From contig CAVRTA010000006.1 of assembly GCA_963724135.1 (NCBI GenBank), positions 186,001 to 250,000 on the forward strand: DNA of 64,000 bases, given 5' to 3'. Positions 12,006 through 20,796 of this stretch are shown piece by piece. How positions within the stretch are numbered: the stretch's first letter is position 1; each line of letters opens with the position of its first letter. The notes under the pieces were generated by a model. It was not told where the DNA came from, did no database searches, and worked only from the letters and a program-made list of their open reading frames with translations. The DNA comes from DATLGB01 sp963724135. Lineage in GTDB: Bacteria; Actinomycetota; Thermoleophilia; Solirubrobacterales; Solirubrobacteraceae. The translations under genes were made by a program, and so were the position numbers.

Positions 12006-13385
12006 ATGCGCCGCGCGCCCGGGTTGACGATCCTGCTTGTCCTGATGCTGGCTGCGACCGCTCAGGCGCAGTCCCAGGGCAGCGCAGCGTGCCAGCAGGT
12101 CAGCCCGACGGCGCTCACGTGCACGCTGCTCGACAAGGTCGCGGAGTTCGCGAAGATGGAGTGCCGCGCGCAGGGGCTCCCGGAGTCGGCGTGCGCGCTG
12201 CCGCTCGGGCACGAGGTCGCCGAGGGCGCGGTCGAGCGCTATCGCGAGTCGTGGGTGCACCGGGCCGCGCGGTTCCAGTACCGCCTCGCCGGGCCGCTGC
12301 CGATCCTGCACGGCGCATGGATCGGGACGCACAACTCGTTCAACGCCAACGACCCCGAGAACCCGACGCTGTCGAAATCGGACTCCAATCAGCAGCTGAC
12401 GCTGACCCAGCAGCTCGACATCGACGTGCGCTCGCTGGAGATCGACATCCACCTCGTCAACGGCGTCGCGACCGTCTGCCACGGCCGCGGGCCCGAGGAG
12501 CAGAACCTCGGCTGCACGACCGAGCCGTCGTTCGCCGACGTCCTGCCCGAGATCGTGGCATGGCTCGACAGAAACCCGAAGCAGGTGATCCTGCTCTACC
12601 TCGAGGACGACATCGGCGACGGGACGGGGCCGGGGTACGACCAGGTCGTCACCGAGCTCAACCGCCAGCTTCGCTCCCGCATCTACCAGCCGGTGAGACT
12701 GAGGGGACAGTCCCCTCAGTCTCAATGTGTGCCGCTGCCCGGTGATGTCACCCGCAACCAGGTGCGCAGGACCGGCGCGCGGGTCGTGTTGGTGGGCAAG
12801 TGCGCGCCGGGATGGGCGTCGCTGGTGTTCGACTGGAACGACGTCCACGTCGAGAGCGGGTCGACCGCCGACTACAAGCCGTTCCCCGCCTGCGACGCGA
12901 GCTACAAGCGCGATGTCTACGACTCCAAGCTCGTCCGCTACTACGAGGACTCGACCTTCGTGGCGACCGTCGTCGCCCCCACCACGCCCGCGCAGGACCC
13001 CGAGGCGCTGACGCCCGAGAAGGCGGGCACGATGATCCGCTGCGGCGTCAACCTGTTCGGCTTCGACCAGCTGCTGCCCGACGACGGGCGCCTGGAGGCG
13101 ACGATCTGGAGCTGGCGGCCCAAGCAGCCGCGCGGCACCGGCTGCGCGGTGATGGGCACGCAGGGCCGCTGGGGCATCGGCCGCAGCTGCCGCGCCCGCC
13201 CGGCCTGCCGGACCGGCGACGGCGAGTGGCTGGTGCCGTCGCAGAAGTTCGGCTTCCGCGGTGCGCGCCGCGCCTGCCGGGCGGTCGGCGCCCGCTTCGC
13301 CGTCCCCCGCACGGGCTATGCCAACTCGCTCCTGCACGCGGCGGCCGACGGCGGCCGCGTCCTGCTCCGCTTGCGCCGCTCGTAG
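12006..13385 (+). CDS. Secreted PI-PLC-X-like phosphodiesterase
   Basis: 459 residues with a signal peptide (LTILLVLMLAATAQAQ). The core (about residues 95-360) matches the phosphatidylinositol-specific phospholipase C X-domain pattern: IGTHNSFN with the first catalytic His, LEIDIHLVNG, VCHGRG with the second His, and LLYLEDD. Such enzymes cleave phosphodiesters by acid-base catalysis. Extra Cys-rich segments (CRARPACRTGDGEW) near the C terminus suggest extracellular disulphides and recall lectin-like tails of eukaryotic PLC-XD proteins. Around residues 230-242 the protein contains VRLRGQSPQSQC, which is encoded by a palindromic REP-like element in frame. Substrate is unknown. Confidence 0.85.
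   Translation: MRRAPGLTILLVLMLAATAQAQSQGSAACQQVSPTALTCTLLDKVAEFAKMECRAQGLPESACALPLGHEVAEGAVERYRESWVHRAARFQYRLAGPLPILHGAWIGTHNSFNANDPENPTLSKSDSNQQLTLTQQLDIDVRSLEIDIHLVNGVATVCHGRGPEEQNLGCTTEPSFADVLPEIVAWLDRNPKQVILLYLEDDIGDGTGPGYDQVVTELNRQLRSRIYQPVRLRGQSPQSQCVPLPGDVTRNQVRRTGARVVLVGKCAPGWASLVFDWNDVHVESGSTADYKPFPACDASYKRDVYDSKLVRYYEDSTFVATVVAPTTPAQDPEALTPEKAGTMIRCGVNLFGFDQLLPDDGRLEATIWSWRPKQPRGTGCAVMGTQGRWGIGRSCRARPACRTGDGEWLVPSQKFGFRGARRACRAVGARFAVPRTGYANSLLHAAADGGRVLLRLRRS
12694..12724. repeat. REP-like palindrome inside coding sequence
   Basis: Perfect 14-base arms (12,694-12,707 and 12,711-12,724) around CAG. The core is GGGGACAGTCCCC. It sits wholly inside the PI-PLC-like gene and keeps the frame, encoding VRLRGQSPQSQC. 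The core matches that at 4119-4149, but the outer arms are unrelated and still pair perfectly. This is the pattern of a mobile REP-type hairpin, not of conserved protein sequence. Confidence 0.75.
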
Positions 13386-13397
13386 CATTCGCGGGCG

Positions 13398-14246
13398 ATG
13401 CTGCGCGAGCTCATGCGGGCGCTGCGGCCGCGCCAGTGGCTCAAGAACGTGCTCGTCGTCGGCGTCCCGGCCGCGGCCGGCAAGCTGCTCGAGGCCGACG
13501 TCGCCGCCCAGACCGCCGCCGCGTTCGCGGCCTTCTGCTGCGCCTCGAGCGCGGCGTACCTGCTCAACGACGTCGGCGACCGCGAGCTCGACCGCAACCA
13601 TCCCTCCAAGCGTCACCGCCCGATCGCGGCGGGCCGCGTGTCCGTGCGCCTCGCGCTGGCCGCCGCGGCGGCGCTGGCGCTGGCGGCCCTCGGCATCGCG
13701 CTGCTCGCGACGACCGAGCTCGCCGGGGCCGTCGCCGGCTACCTCGCCCTGACCACCGCATACAGCCGCGGCCTCAAGCACGTCCCGGTCTTCGACATCG
13801 CCACGGTCAGCGCCGGCTTCTTCCTGCGCGCGGTGGCGGGCGGGCTGGCGACCGGGATCGCGATCTCGCAGTGGTTCTTGATCGTCGCCGCCGGGGCGTC
13901 GTTCTTCGTGGTCGCCGGCAAGCGCTACGCCGAGCTGCGCAGCGGCAACAGCTCGCGGCGCGTGCTCGACGCCTACTCGACCGACTACCTGGAGTCGATC
14001 GCGACGCTGTCGGCGACGGTCACGATCGTGGCCTACTGCCTCTGGGCCTTCGAGGCCGGCGCCGACCTCGAGGCCGGCTGGCGCGGGGCGTCCGCCGTGC
14101 CGTTCGTGCTGGCGATCATGCGCTACTGGCTGCTGATCGATCACGGCCACGGCGAGGAACCGGAGGAGCTCCTGCTCTCCGACCGCGTCCTGCTGGCACT
14201 CGGCGCGTGCTGGGGCGCTCTGCTCGGGCTCGGGGTGGCGCTGTGA
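13398..14246 (+). CDS. ubiA: Decaprenyl-phosphate phosphoribosyltransferase (UbiA family)
   Basis: 282 residues, about eight or nine membrane helices. The N-terminal LRPRQWLKNVLV and the metal/pyrophosphate motif NDVGDRELDR (Asn57, Asp58, Asp61, Asp65) followed by HPSKRHRPIAAG are the UbiA signature in the form seen in Mycobacterium Rv3806c. That enzyme moves 5-phosphoribose from PRPP to decaprenyl phosphate at the membrane, the first committed step to decaprenyl-phospho-arabinose. Context supports this: the stop overlaps the GTG of dprE1 and the four genes to 17,705 form one operon. TAGCAT nine bases before ATG suggests a leaderless promoter. The phosphatase that should remove the 5-phosphate (Rv3807c type) is not nearby. 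Confidence 0.9.
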   Translation: MLRELMRALRPRQWLKNVLVVGVPAAAGKLLEADVAAQTAAAFAAFCCASSAAYLLNDVGDRELDRNHPSKRHRPIAAGRVSVRLALAAAAALALAALGIALLATTELAGAVAGYLALTTAYSRGLKHVPVFDIATVSAGFFLRAVAGGLATGIAISQWFLIVAAGASFFVVAGKRYAELRSGNSSRRVLDAYSTDYLESIATLSATVTIVAYCLWAFEAGADLEAGWRGASAVPFVLAIMRYWLLIDHGHGEEPEELLLSDRVLLALGACWGALLGLGVAL

Positions 14247-15511
14247 GCGGCGCGCTGCTGTCCGGGTGGGGGCGCACGGCGCCGTCGTTCGCGCGCGTGG
14301 TGCGGCCCGCCACGGCGCAGGACGTCGTCGCGGCGCTGGCGGGCGCCGCGCCCCGTGGGGCGCTCGCGCGCGGGCTCGGCCGCGCCTACGGCGACGCCGC
14401 GCAGAACGCCGGCGGCGTCGTGCTCGACACCTCCGCGCTCGACGCGGTCGGCGCGGTCGAGGAGGGAACGGTCACCGTCGGCGGGGGGCTGAGCCTCGAC
14501 CGCCTGCTCCGTGAGCTGGTGCCGCAGGGCTGGTTCCCGCCGGTCGTCCCCGGCACCCGGCACGTAACGCTCGGCGGCGCGCTCGCCTGCGACATCCACG
14601 GCAAGAACCACCACGTCGCCGGCTCGCTGAGCCGCCACGTGGAATGGATCGAGCTCGCGACGCCCGGCGGCGTGCGGCGGCTGGCGGCCGACGACCCGGC
14701 GTTCCGGGCGACCGCCGGGGGCATGGGCCTGACCGGGGTCGTCACCACGCTGCGACTGCGCCTGCTCGGTGTGCCGTCGTCCGCCGTGCGGGTGACGACC
14801 GAGCGCGCCCACGACCTCGACGACCTGATGGCGCGCATGGAGGCGCGCGACGATCAGTTCCGCTACTCGGTCGCCTGGATCGACTGCCTCGCGGGCGGGC
14901 GCGGGATCCTGACCCGCGGCGACCATGCTCCGGAGGGCGAGCTGCGCTTCGAGCCGCGCGACCGCCTGCGCGCGTTCGCAGTGCCGCGGCTGCTCAACCG
15001 GACGACCATGCGCGCCTTCAACGCCGCCTACTTCCGGCTGCCGCGGCCGGCCGAGTCGCACCAGGACGCGACCGCGTTCTTCTGGCCGCTCGACGGTGTG
15101 CGCGAATGGAACCGGCTGTACGCCAGTGGCCTGATCCAGTACCAGGCCGTGGTCCCGTTCGGCGAGGAGGAGGCGCTGCGGCGCCTGGTCGGGTGCTTCG
15201 GCGAGACCGGGTTCCTCGCGGTGCTCAAGCGCTTCGGGCCGGGCGCACCGCTGCTGTCGTTCCCGCAGCCGGGCTGGACGCTCGCGGTCGACGTGCCGGC
15301 GCAGGCGCCCGGCATCGCGCAGCTGCTCGACGGCGCCGACGAGCTCGTCGCCCGGGCCGGCGGCCGCGTCTACCTGGCCAAGGACGCCCGCCTGCGACCG
15401 GAGCTGCTGGCCGCCATGTACCCCGAGCTCGACGAGTGGCGCGCGATCCGGGCCGAGCTCGACCCGGACGGGCGCATGACCTCCGACCTCGCGCGGCGGC
15501 TGGGGCTGTGA
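14243..15511 (+). CDS. dprE1: Decaprenylphosphoryl-beta-D-ribose 2'-oxidase
   Basis: 422 residues from a GTG overlapping the ubiA stop. FAD-dependent oxidase of the VAO/ALO type that oxidises decaprenyl-phospho-ribose to the 2'-keto intermediate. Visible motifs: ARGLGRAYGDAAQ in the FAD domain, DIHGKNHHVAGS (the His-Gly-Lys-Asn-His of DprE1), LSFPQPGW, and YLAKDAR containing the catalytic Lys (380 here, Lys418 in M. tuberculosis). At the position of the M. tuberculosis Cys387, the target of benzothiazinones, this protein has Ala348 (GWTLAVDVP). No signal peptide is seen. It is coupled to dprE2 by a four-base overlap. Family assignment is firm from motifs and neighbours; the exact lipid substrate is inferred. 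Confidence 0.93.
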   Translation: MSGALLSGWGRTAPSFARVVRPATAQDVVAALAGAAPRGALARGLGRAYGDAAQNAGGVVLDTSALDAVGAVEEGTVTVGGGLSLDRLLRELVPQGWFPPVVPGTRHVTLGGALACDIHGKNHHVAGSLSRHVEWIELATPGGVRRLAADDPAFRATAGGMGLTGVVTTLRLRLLGVPSSAVRVTTERAHDLDDLMARMEARDDQFRYSVAWIDCLAGGRGILTRGDHAPEGELRFEPRDRLRAFAVPRLLNRTTMRAFNAAYFRLPRPAESHQDATAFFWPLDGVREWNRLYASGLIQYQAVVPFGEEEALRRLVGCFGETGFLAVLKRFGPGAPLLSFPQPGWTLAVDVPAQAPGIAQLLDGADELVARAGGRVYLAKDARLRPELLAAMYPELDEWRAIRAELDPDGRMTSDLARRLGL

Positions 15512-16227
15512 GGGACGCGACGGGCGCCGTCCAGTCCGCCCTCGTGCTGGGCGGGACCTCCGAGATCGCTCAGGCGATCGTGCGGGCGCTCGCCCCGCGG
15601 CTGCGGCACGTGACGCTGGCCGCGCGCGACGTCGAGCGGGCGCGCGCGTTCGCGCTTCCGGGCGTCGCGATCGAGGTCGTGCCCTTCGAGGCGGCCGACA
15701 CCGCAACGCACGCCGCGCTGGTCGAGCGCGCGTTCGAGCGCGAGGTCGACCTCGTGCTCGTCGCCCACGGCGTGCTGGCGACCGAGCTCGAGACCGCGGT
15801 CGACACGATCGGCGTCAACTTCACCGGAGCGGTGTCGGCGATCGTGCCCGCGGTGGAGGCGCTCCGGCGCCAGGGGCACGGGACGCTCGTCGTGCTCTCC
15901 TCGGTCGCCGGCGAGCGCCCGCGCGCGTCGAACTTCGTCTACGGCGCCACCAAGGCCGGGCTCGACGCGTTCGCGCAGGGGCTCGGCGACGCGCTGGCGG
16001 GGAGCGGCGTGCGGGTGCTCGTGGTGCGGCCGGGGTTCGTGCGCACGAAGATGACGGAGGGGCTCGAGCCGGCGCCGCTGTCCGTCGATCCCGGCGCGGT
16101 CGCCGACGCCGTGGTGCGCGGGCTCGCGCGCGGCGCGCACACGGTCTGGGCGCCGCCGGCGCTGCGCTGGGTGATGCTGGCGCTGCGGCTCGTTCCGCGC
16201 CCGCTCTTCCGGCGGCTGCCGCTGTGA
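15508..16227 (+). CDS. dprE2: Decaprenylphosphoryl-2-keto-beta-D-erythro-pentose reductase
   Basis: 239 residues, GTG start inside the dprE1 stop. A short-chain dehydrogenase: LVLGGTSEIAQAI is the cofactor loop in the GGTSEIG-like form typical of DprE2, followed by AARDVERA, VAHGVL, the catalytic Ser in LSSVAGERPR, and Tyr-x-x-x-Lys in YGATK. The family reduces the keto intermediate made by DprE1 with NADH, completing epimerisation of ribose to arabinose on the lipid carrier. The pairing with dprE1 and ubiA is the main reason for the specific name. The C-terminal amphipathic stretch (LRWVMLALRLVPRPLF) could hold it at the membrane. Confidence 0.92.
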   Translation: MRDATGAVQSALVLGGTSEIAQAIVRALAPRLRHVTLAARDVERARAFALPGVAIEVVPFEAADTATHAALVERAFEREVDLVLVAHGVLATELETAVDTIGVNFTGAVSAIVPAVEALRRQGHGTLVVLSSVAGERPRASNFVYGATKAGLDAFAQGLGDALAGSGVRVLVVRPGFVRTKMTEGLEPAPLSVDPGAVADAVVRGLARGAHTVWAPPALRWVMLALRLVPRPLFRRLPL

Positions 16228-17705
16228 GAGAGCGCGCACTCGGCGTCCTGATCGCCGCCGGGGCGGTGGCGGCGATCACCGTGACGGCCTACCGCCTGCG
16301 CGACACCTACGTCGGCGACGCCGCGGTCTACCTCCCGTACGCGCGCAACGCCGCCGACGGCCACTTCTTCCAGTTCAACCTCGCTGAATTCTCATCCGGC
16401 AGCACGTCTCCGCTGTGGACGCTGCTGCTGGCGATCCCGTTCGTGCTCGGGCTCGGCCTCGGCGGGGCGAAGGTGTTCGCGGCGCTCGCGGCGGTGGCCG
16501 GGTTCGGCGCGCTCGCCTGGGCCGGGCGCACGCTGATCGCCGTCGCGGCGGCGCTGCTGGCGCTCGGGACGATGGTGCCCAACGCCGTCTCGCTCTACGA
16601 GTCCGGGCTCGTCGTCGGCACCGCATCGCTGGCGCTGATCGCGGGCCGGCGGTGGGAGCGCGGCGGCTCGGTCACTCTGCTCGCGGTTGCGTGGGCGGCG
16701 CTGATGCTGGCGCGGCCCGACTGCGCGATCCTGGTCGGCGCGCACGCGGTCGCGCTGGCGGTCACCACCCGGCGCCTGAAGCCGCTGCTCGGCGCGCTCG
16801 CCGTCGCGGCCATCCCCGCCGCCCTGTACTACGGCTACTCGTTCGCCGAGCTGGGCACCTACTCGACGTCCTCGCAGGGCCGCTCGCAGGCGCTGCGCGA
16901 GGGCGTCGACAAGTGGGTCGGGCCGCTGTACCTCGACACCTTCGCGCTGCGCGAGCTGTTCTCGACGCCATGGATCTTCGCCGTGCTGCCTGCGCTCGCC
17001 GGGCTCGTGCTCGCCGCGCGCGAACGTGCAAACCGCTGGCTGGCGATCTACGGCGCCCTCGCGATCAGCGCCTACGTCGTGCTGCTCACCTTCGTCACGC
17101 CGGGGCTCTTCGACGCCGGCCGCTACCTCGTCCCGCTGATCCCGGCAGTGGCACTGCTCGCGGCGCGAGCGTTCGCCGCGGTGCGGCTGCAGCCGGTCGT
17201 GGTGGCCGCGGGCGCCGCGGCGCTGATCGGCATCCCCGCTCTGATCGAGCTGCGCGACTACCAGACGTTCCTGCTCGAGAGCGCGATCGACGAGCAGGAG
17301 GTCTTCTCGCGTGACGTCGTCGACGTCATCAACCGCGAGGCGGACGCCGGTGACGAGGTGCTGTCGTACGAGGTCCAGCTGCGCTACTTCCTGCGCCCCG
17401 ACGTCGACGTCCTCTCCCAGGACGGCATCACCGACGGCAAGGTCGCCCCCTACCAGGCCGACCGGGACATGACCGCCTTCGTGCGCCGCTACCGACCGCA
17501 GTGGTGGATCGCCGACAACAACGTCCACACGCGCGGCTTCATGCGCGGGAGCGTTCTCGAGCGCGCGTCGGACGCCCTCGCCACCGCCGCCGTCGGGGAC
17601 GCGAGGACGCTCGACGGCATCCGCTTCGAGCTCGTCGCGCGCCGCGAGCGACCGCTGGGCCCGCGCTTCGGCGGCTGGCTGATGCTCCTCCGCCTCTCGT
17701 ACTAG
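16224..17705 (+). CDS. GT-C membrane glycosyltransferase, AftB-like
   Basis: 493 residues with about ten membrane helices and a soluble C-terminal domain. The first extracytoplasmic loop reads GDAAVYLPYARNAADG and then SSGSTSPLWTLL, matching the layout of AftB-type arabinofuranosyltransferases and related GT-C enzymes, where a DD or GD motif in this loop is catalytic. Such enzymes take the sugar from a polyprenyl-phosphate donor outside the membrane. Its GTG overlaps the dprE2 stop, so it is co-translated with the genes that make decaprenyl-phospho-arabinose; that makes an arabinosyltransferase the best guess. In M. tuberculosis aftB is next to ubiA. The acceptor in this organism is unknown. 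Confidence 0.8.
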   Translation: MRERALGVLIAAGAVAAITVTAYRLRDTYVGDAAVYLPYARNAADGHFFQFNLAEFSSGSTSPLWTLLLAIPFVLGLGLGGAKVFAALAAVAGFGALAWAGRTLIAVAAALLALGTMVPNAVSLYESGLVVGTASLALIAGRRWERGGSVTLLAVAWAALMLARPDCAILVGAHAVALAVTTRRLKPLLGALAVAAIPAALYYGYSFAELGTYSTSSQGRSQALREGVDKWVGPLYLDTFALRELFSTPWIFAVLPALAGLVLAARERANRWLAIYGALAISAYVVLLTFVTPGLFDAGRYLVPLIPAVALLAARAFAAVRLQPVVVAAGAAALIGIPALIELRDYQTFLLESAIDEQEVFSRDVVDVINREADAGDEVLSYEVQLRYFLRPDVDVLSQDGITDGKVAPYQADRDMTAFVRRYRPQWWIADNNVHTRGFMRGSVLERASDALATAAVGDARTLDGIRFELVARRERPLGPRFGGWLMLLRLSY

Positions 17706-17720
17706 CGGGATACTCCCGCG

Positions 17721-19003
17721 GTGAGCTCAAGCGAGTGGCTTCAGGTGGCCTCGATCCCGGTCTTCACGGGGGCGGTCGGCTGGCTGATCAACTGGAGCGG
17801 GGTGCTCATGCTGTTCAACCCCGTCCGCTTCTACGGCTTCACCGTGCCGGGGCTGTACGAGCTCTCGCGCTGCTGCCCCGCAAGCTCCAGGAGATCCCCG
17901 GCATCATGCAGGGCGGCATCGGCTGGCAGGGCATCGTCCCGGCGCGCGCGGCGAAGATGGGGTCGATCGCGGTCGACAAGGCCATCGCCAAGCTCGGGAC
18001 GCCGGCCGAGTTCTACCAGCAGCTCGAGCCCGAGAAGCTCGCCGAGCACATCGTCTCGCTGTTCCAGCCCAAGGTGCCCGAGCTCGTCAACGAGACGATG
18101 GAGCGCGAGCAGCCGGAGATGTGGGCGCGCGTCCCGCCGCGCATGAAGCAGGCCGTCTACTCGCGCGTGCAGCAGCAGCTGCCCTCGATCGTGCGCCAGA
18201 TGACCGACGAGATCGGCGTCCACATCGACCAGCTGCTCGACCCGAAGATCATGGTCATCGACCACTTCTCGCGCAACCCCGCGCTGGTCAACAAGATCTT
18301 CCGCGACTTTGGGCAGAAGGAGCTCAACCTGATGGTCAACTTCGGGTTCATCTTCGGCTTTCTGCTCGGGATCCCGGTCGCCTTCGTCGACCACTCGCTG
18401 CACCAGGCGTGGCTGCTGCCGATCCTCGGCGTGCTCGTCGGCTGGACGACGAACCTGCTCGGCATGCAGTTGATCTTCGAGCCGGCGCGGCCGAAGTACA
18501 TCCTCGGCTTCAAGGTGCACGGGCTGTTCCTGCGCCGGCAGGACGAGGCCGCCGAGGTCTACGCGCAGATCATCGCCGACGACGTCGTCACGCTCGAGAA
18601 CATCGGCGACTTCCTGCTCGAGGGACCGCGCGGCGATCGCACCAAGCAGATGATCGAGACGGCCATGCAGCCGGCGATCGACAACGCCCTCGGCCCGGCG
18701 CGCGCAGCCGTGCGGGTGGCGATGGGGTCACGTGAGTACGACACGGTGCGCGAGTCCGTCGCGCACGAGTCCGTCGCGCATACCCTGACGCCGTTCAAGG
18801 ACGCCGAGTTCTCGCGCCAGCAGAGCGAGCGCATCCGCGCGCTCGTCGCTCAGCGCACGAAGGAGTTGCCCCCGGAGGACTTCGTCGAGATGATGCGAGC
18901 GGCGATCAAGGAGGACGAGTGGATGCTCTACCTCCACGGCGCGGTGATGGGAATGGCCGGCGGCTTCCTGCACCTGGCGATCTTCGGGGTGAGCGGCACG
19001 TGA
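17721..19003 (+). pseudogene. DUF445 membrane protein with a one-base frameshift
   Basis: The start (GTG 17,721, SSSEWLQVASIPVFTGAVGW) reads to about 17,862 (VPGLYELS), then the rest (LQEIPGIMQGGIGWQGIVPA to the stop at 19,003) is in another frame. A TCGGCG shortened to TCGCG at about 17,864-17,868 would explain it by one lost base and would restore YELSALLPRKLQEIPG. Repaired length is about 427 residues. DUF445 proteins have an N-terminal and a C-terminal membrane pair around a long helical middle. Here these are FTGAVGWLINWSGVLMLF, MVNFGFIFGFLLGIPVAFV and, at the end, LYLHGAVMGMAGGFLHLAIF. Function unknown. The following gene starts inside its stop codon. Everything after the break is conserved in pattern, so an assembly error is at least as likely as true loss. 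Confidence 0.75.
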
Positions 19004-19881
19004 GCGACGGGCGCGACGACAACGTGGAGGACCTCCGCGGGCTCGCCGCGCTGGCGGCCACCGCCGCGCTGCGCACCGCCGAGTGGTCGGCGCGCGCCTA
19101 CGTCGCGACCGGGCGCCGGCTGCTCGACGTCGCCGTCCACCCCGACCATGCCGGGGAGGCGATCAACGACCTGCGCCGCGGGCTCCGCGCGGCTGCGCGC
19201 GAGCTCGGAGGCGAGGGCATCGAGGAGCGCGTCCGCTCGGTGGTCCCCGACCCGATCGCCGAGCGCTGGCCCGAGCTGCCGGAGAAGCGCTCGTCCAACG
19301 GCCGCGGGGCGGACTGGTCCCTGGGGGAGCGCGGCGAGGAGCTGCTGCGCAACTCGTCCGACGTCCGCTACGAGTACGACTCCCACCCGGCGTACGAGCG
19401 GATCCTGTCCGAGCTCGCACCCGACGAGGCCCGCGTCCTGCGCCTGCTGCTGCTCGGCGGCCCGCAGCCGGCGGTCGACGTCCGCACCGGCGGCCCGCTC
19501 GGCCTCATCTCCTCGCAGCTGATAGCGCCGGGGCTGAACATGATCGGCGCCCGCGCGGGGTGCCGCTACGTCGACCGCGTCCCGCAGTACCTCAACAACC
19601 TGTTCCGGCTGGGCCTGATCTGGTTCTCGCGCGAGACGCTTCGCGACCCCCTCCCCTACCAGGTCGTCGAGGCGCAGCCCGAGGTTCTCGCGGCGATGAA
19701 GTCGGTCCGCATGGCCAAGATCGTCCGCCGCTCGATCCATCTGACCCCGTTCGGCGAGGACTTCTGCTGCACGGCGCTCAACCTCGCGCGCGACGTCGAC
19801 GTCACCGCGCTCCCCGAGCACGGCGACGCCGCAGCGATGGAGCGCCTCTCCACGCCGGACTCGCGCCCCCGCGTGGACTGA
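19000..19881 (+). CDS. DUF4393/Abi-alpha-like protein, tentative
   Basis: 293 residues from a GTG overlapping the DUF445 stop. Helical N-terminal half (LAALAATAALRTAEWSARAY) and a C-terminal half with RILSELAPDEARVLRLLLLG, RYVDRVPQYLNNLFRLGLIW and a beta-hairpin-like end (RSIHLTPFGEDFC). The pattern of a leucine-rich helix, a three-residue break and LxRLGLIWxSRE resembles the winged-helix-like end of the DUF4393 (Abi-alpha) family. I am not certain of that family. Being co-translated with a DUF445 gene suggests a membrane-associated housekeeping role more than phage defence. 20 bases after its stop the palindromic repeat that brackets the AbiEi/Vsr-like gene begins. Confidence 0.6.
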   Translation: MSDGRDDNVEDLRGLAALAATAALRTAEWSARAYVATGRRLLDVAVHPDHAGEAINDLRRGLRAAARELGGEGIEERVRSVVPDPIAERWPELPEKRSSNGRGADWSLGERGEELLRNSSDVRYEYDSHPAYERILSELAPDEARVLRLLLLGGPQPAVDVRTGGPLGLISSQLIAPGLNMIGARAGCRYVDRVPQYLNNLFRLGLIWFSRETLRDPLPYQVVEAQPEVLAAMKSVRMAKIVRRSIHLTPFGEDFCCTALNLARDVDVTALPEHGDAAAMERLSTPDSRPRVD

Positions 19882-19901
19882 TCTCCGATAGTTTCGGGGG
19901 T

Positions 19902-19940
19902 CTGATGACTAGGACCCTGTATGAGGGTGTTATTCATCAG
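19902..19940. repeat. Palindromic repeat, left copy, contains start codon
   Basis: An imperfect palindrome: outer GATGA..TCATC and inner ACCCT..AGGGT. The ATG at 19,921 of the AbiEi/Vsr-like gene sits in its centre. A second copy lies at 20,786-20,824 over the stop codon. The 37-base cores (19,904-19,940 and 20,788-20,824) agree at 28 positions in direct orientation. The arms facing the gene are best conserved: 15 of 17 bases match as inverted repeats (19,924-19,940 against 20,786-20,802). Confidence 0.75.
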
Positions 19941-20796
19941 GGCCGCCGAGATCGCGGCCACGCAGAACGGTCGGATCACCACGGCGCAGCTTCGGTCGTG
20001 CGGGTTCGGGAACAGCAGCATCGAGCACGCGGTGCGGTCGGGGCGCTTGTTTCGCGTCCACAGGGGCGTCTTCGCGCTCGGACACCTGGCGCCGAGCCGC
20101 CTCGGGGACTGGCAGGCGGCGGTATTGGCCTGCGGCGAGGATGCCGCGCTGAGCGTGCGCTGCGCGGCTACGGCGTTTCGGATCCGCGACGGCGTGGGGC
20201 CGAGGATCGACGTCACCGTTCCTTCGTCGAGTCACCGAAGGAGGCCGGGCATCGTCATCCACCGCTGTGACCTGCTCCCGTTCGAGGTGGGGACCTGGAA
20301 CAACATCCCGATCACCAGCCCCGCCCGGACAATGGTCGACCTCTCGCACCACCTCGAGGACCCCGAGGCGATCGAGTGGGCAATGCGCCAGCTTCAGTTC
20401 CACCGGCTGTTCGATCACAAGCTGCTCGAGCTCTCCAACCAGCGCAGGCCGAATCGAGCGATCACCCGGCTCCTCACCAGCATCGAGCCAACCCTGTCCC
20501 CGCTGGAGATCGCCTTCCTTCATCGAGTCGTTCGCCGGCACCACCTCCCCGCTCCGGAAGTCAACGAGCGAGTGAAGGGCTTCCTCGCCGACTTCTTCTG
20601 GCCCGAGGCGCGCCTGATCGTCGAAACCGACGGCAAGCAACACGACCAACCGCTCCAGCGCGCGGCGGACGCTCACCGCGATGCCATCCACGCGGCCGCG
20701 GGCATCCTCGTCCTGCGCTACCGCTGGGCCGACGTCCACCGTCACGACGCAAGAACGGCCGCCGAAATCCGCGCGGCGCTCAGCCGTGATGAATAG
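19921..20796 (+). CDS. Solitary AbiEi-like wHTH / Vsr-like (DUF559) endonuclease fusion
   Basis: 291 residues. Residues 1-55 look like the winged-helix domain of AbiEi-type type IV antitoxins (NGRITTAQLRSCGFGNSSI, then GRLFRVHRGVFALGH). The middle (60-190) is the usual AbiEi C-terminal region with PARTMVDLSHHLEDPEAI. Residues 195-285 look like a Vsr/DUF559 restriction-endonuclease fold: FLADFFWPEARLIVETDG (Asp224, Glu235, Asp237), His241, ARD-like HRDAI, and GILVLRYRWADV. No AbiEii toxin gene is present. The gene lies between the DUF4393-like gene and recD, with visibly less GC-rich sequence than its neighbours. Its ATG and TAG both fall within copies of the flanking palindrome. It may be a homing-type selfish gene, or a repressor that binds the palindrome; both are inferences. 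Confidence 0.85.
   Translation: MRVLFIRAAEIAATQNGRITTAQLRSCGFGNSSIEHAVRSGRLFRVHRGVFALGHLAPSRLGDWQAAVLACGEDAALSVRCAATAFRIRDGVGPRIDVTVPSSSHRRRPGIVIHRCDLLPFEVGTWNNIPITSPARTMVDLSHHLEDPEAIEWAMRQLQFHRLFDHKLLELSNQRRPNRAITRLLTSIEPTLSPLEIAFLHRVVRRHHLPAPEVNERVKGFLADFFWPEARLIVETDGKQHDQPLQRAADAHRDAIHAAAGILVLRYRWADVHRHDARTAAEIRAALSRDE

Noticed and set aside
19921..20796. Complete type IV toxin-antitoxin pair
   Set aside because: No AbiEii nucleotidyltransferase gene lies on either side; the neighbours are a DUF4393-like gene and recD.
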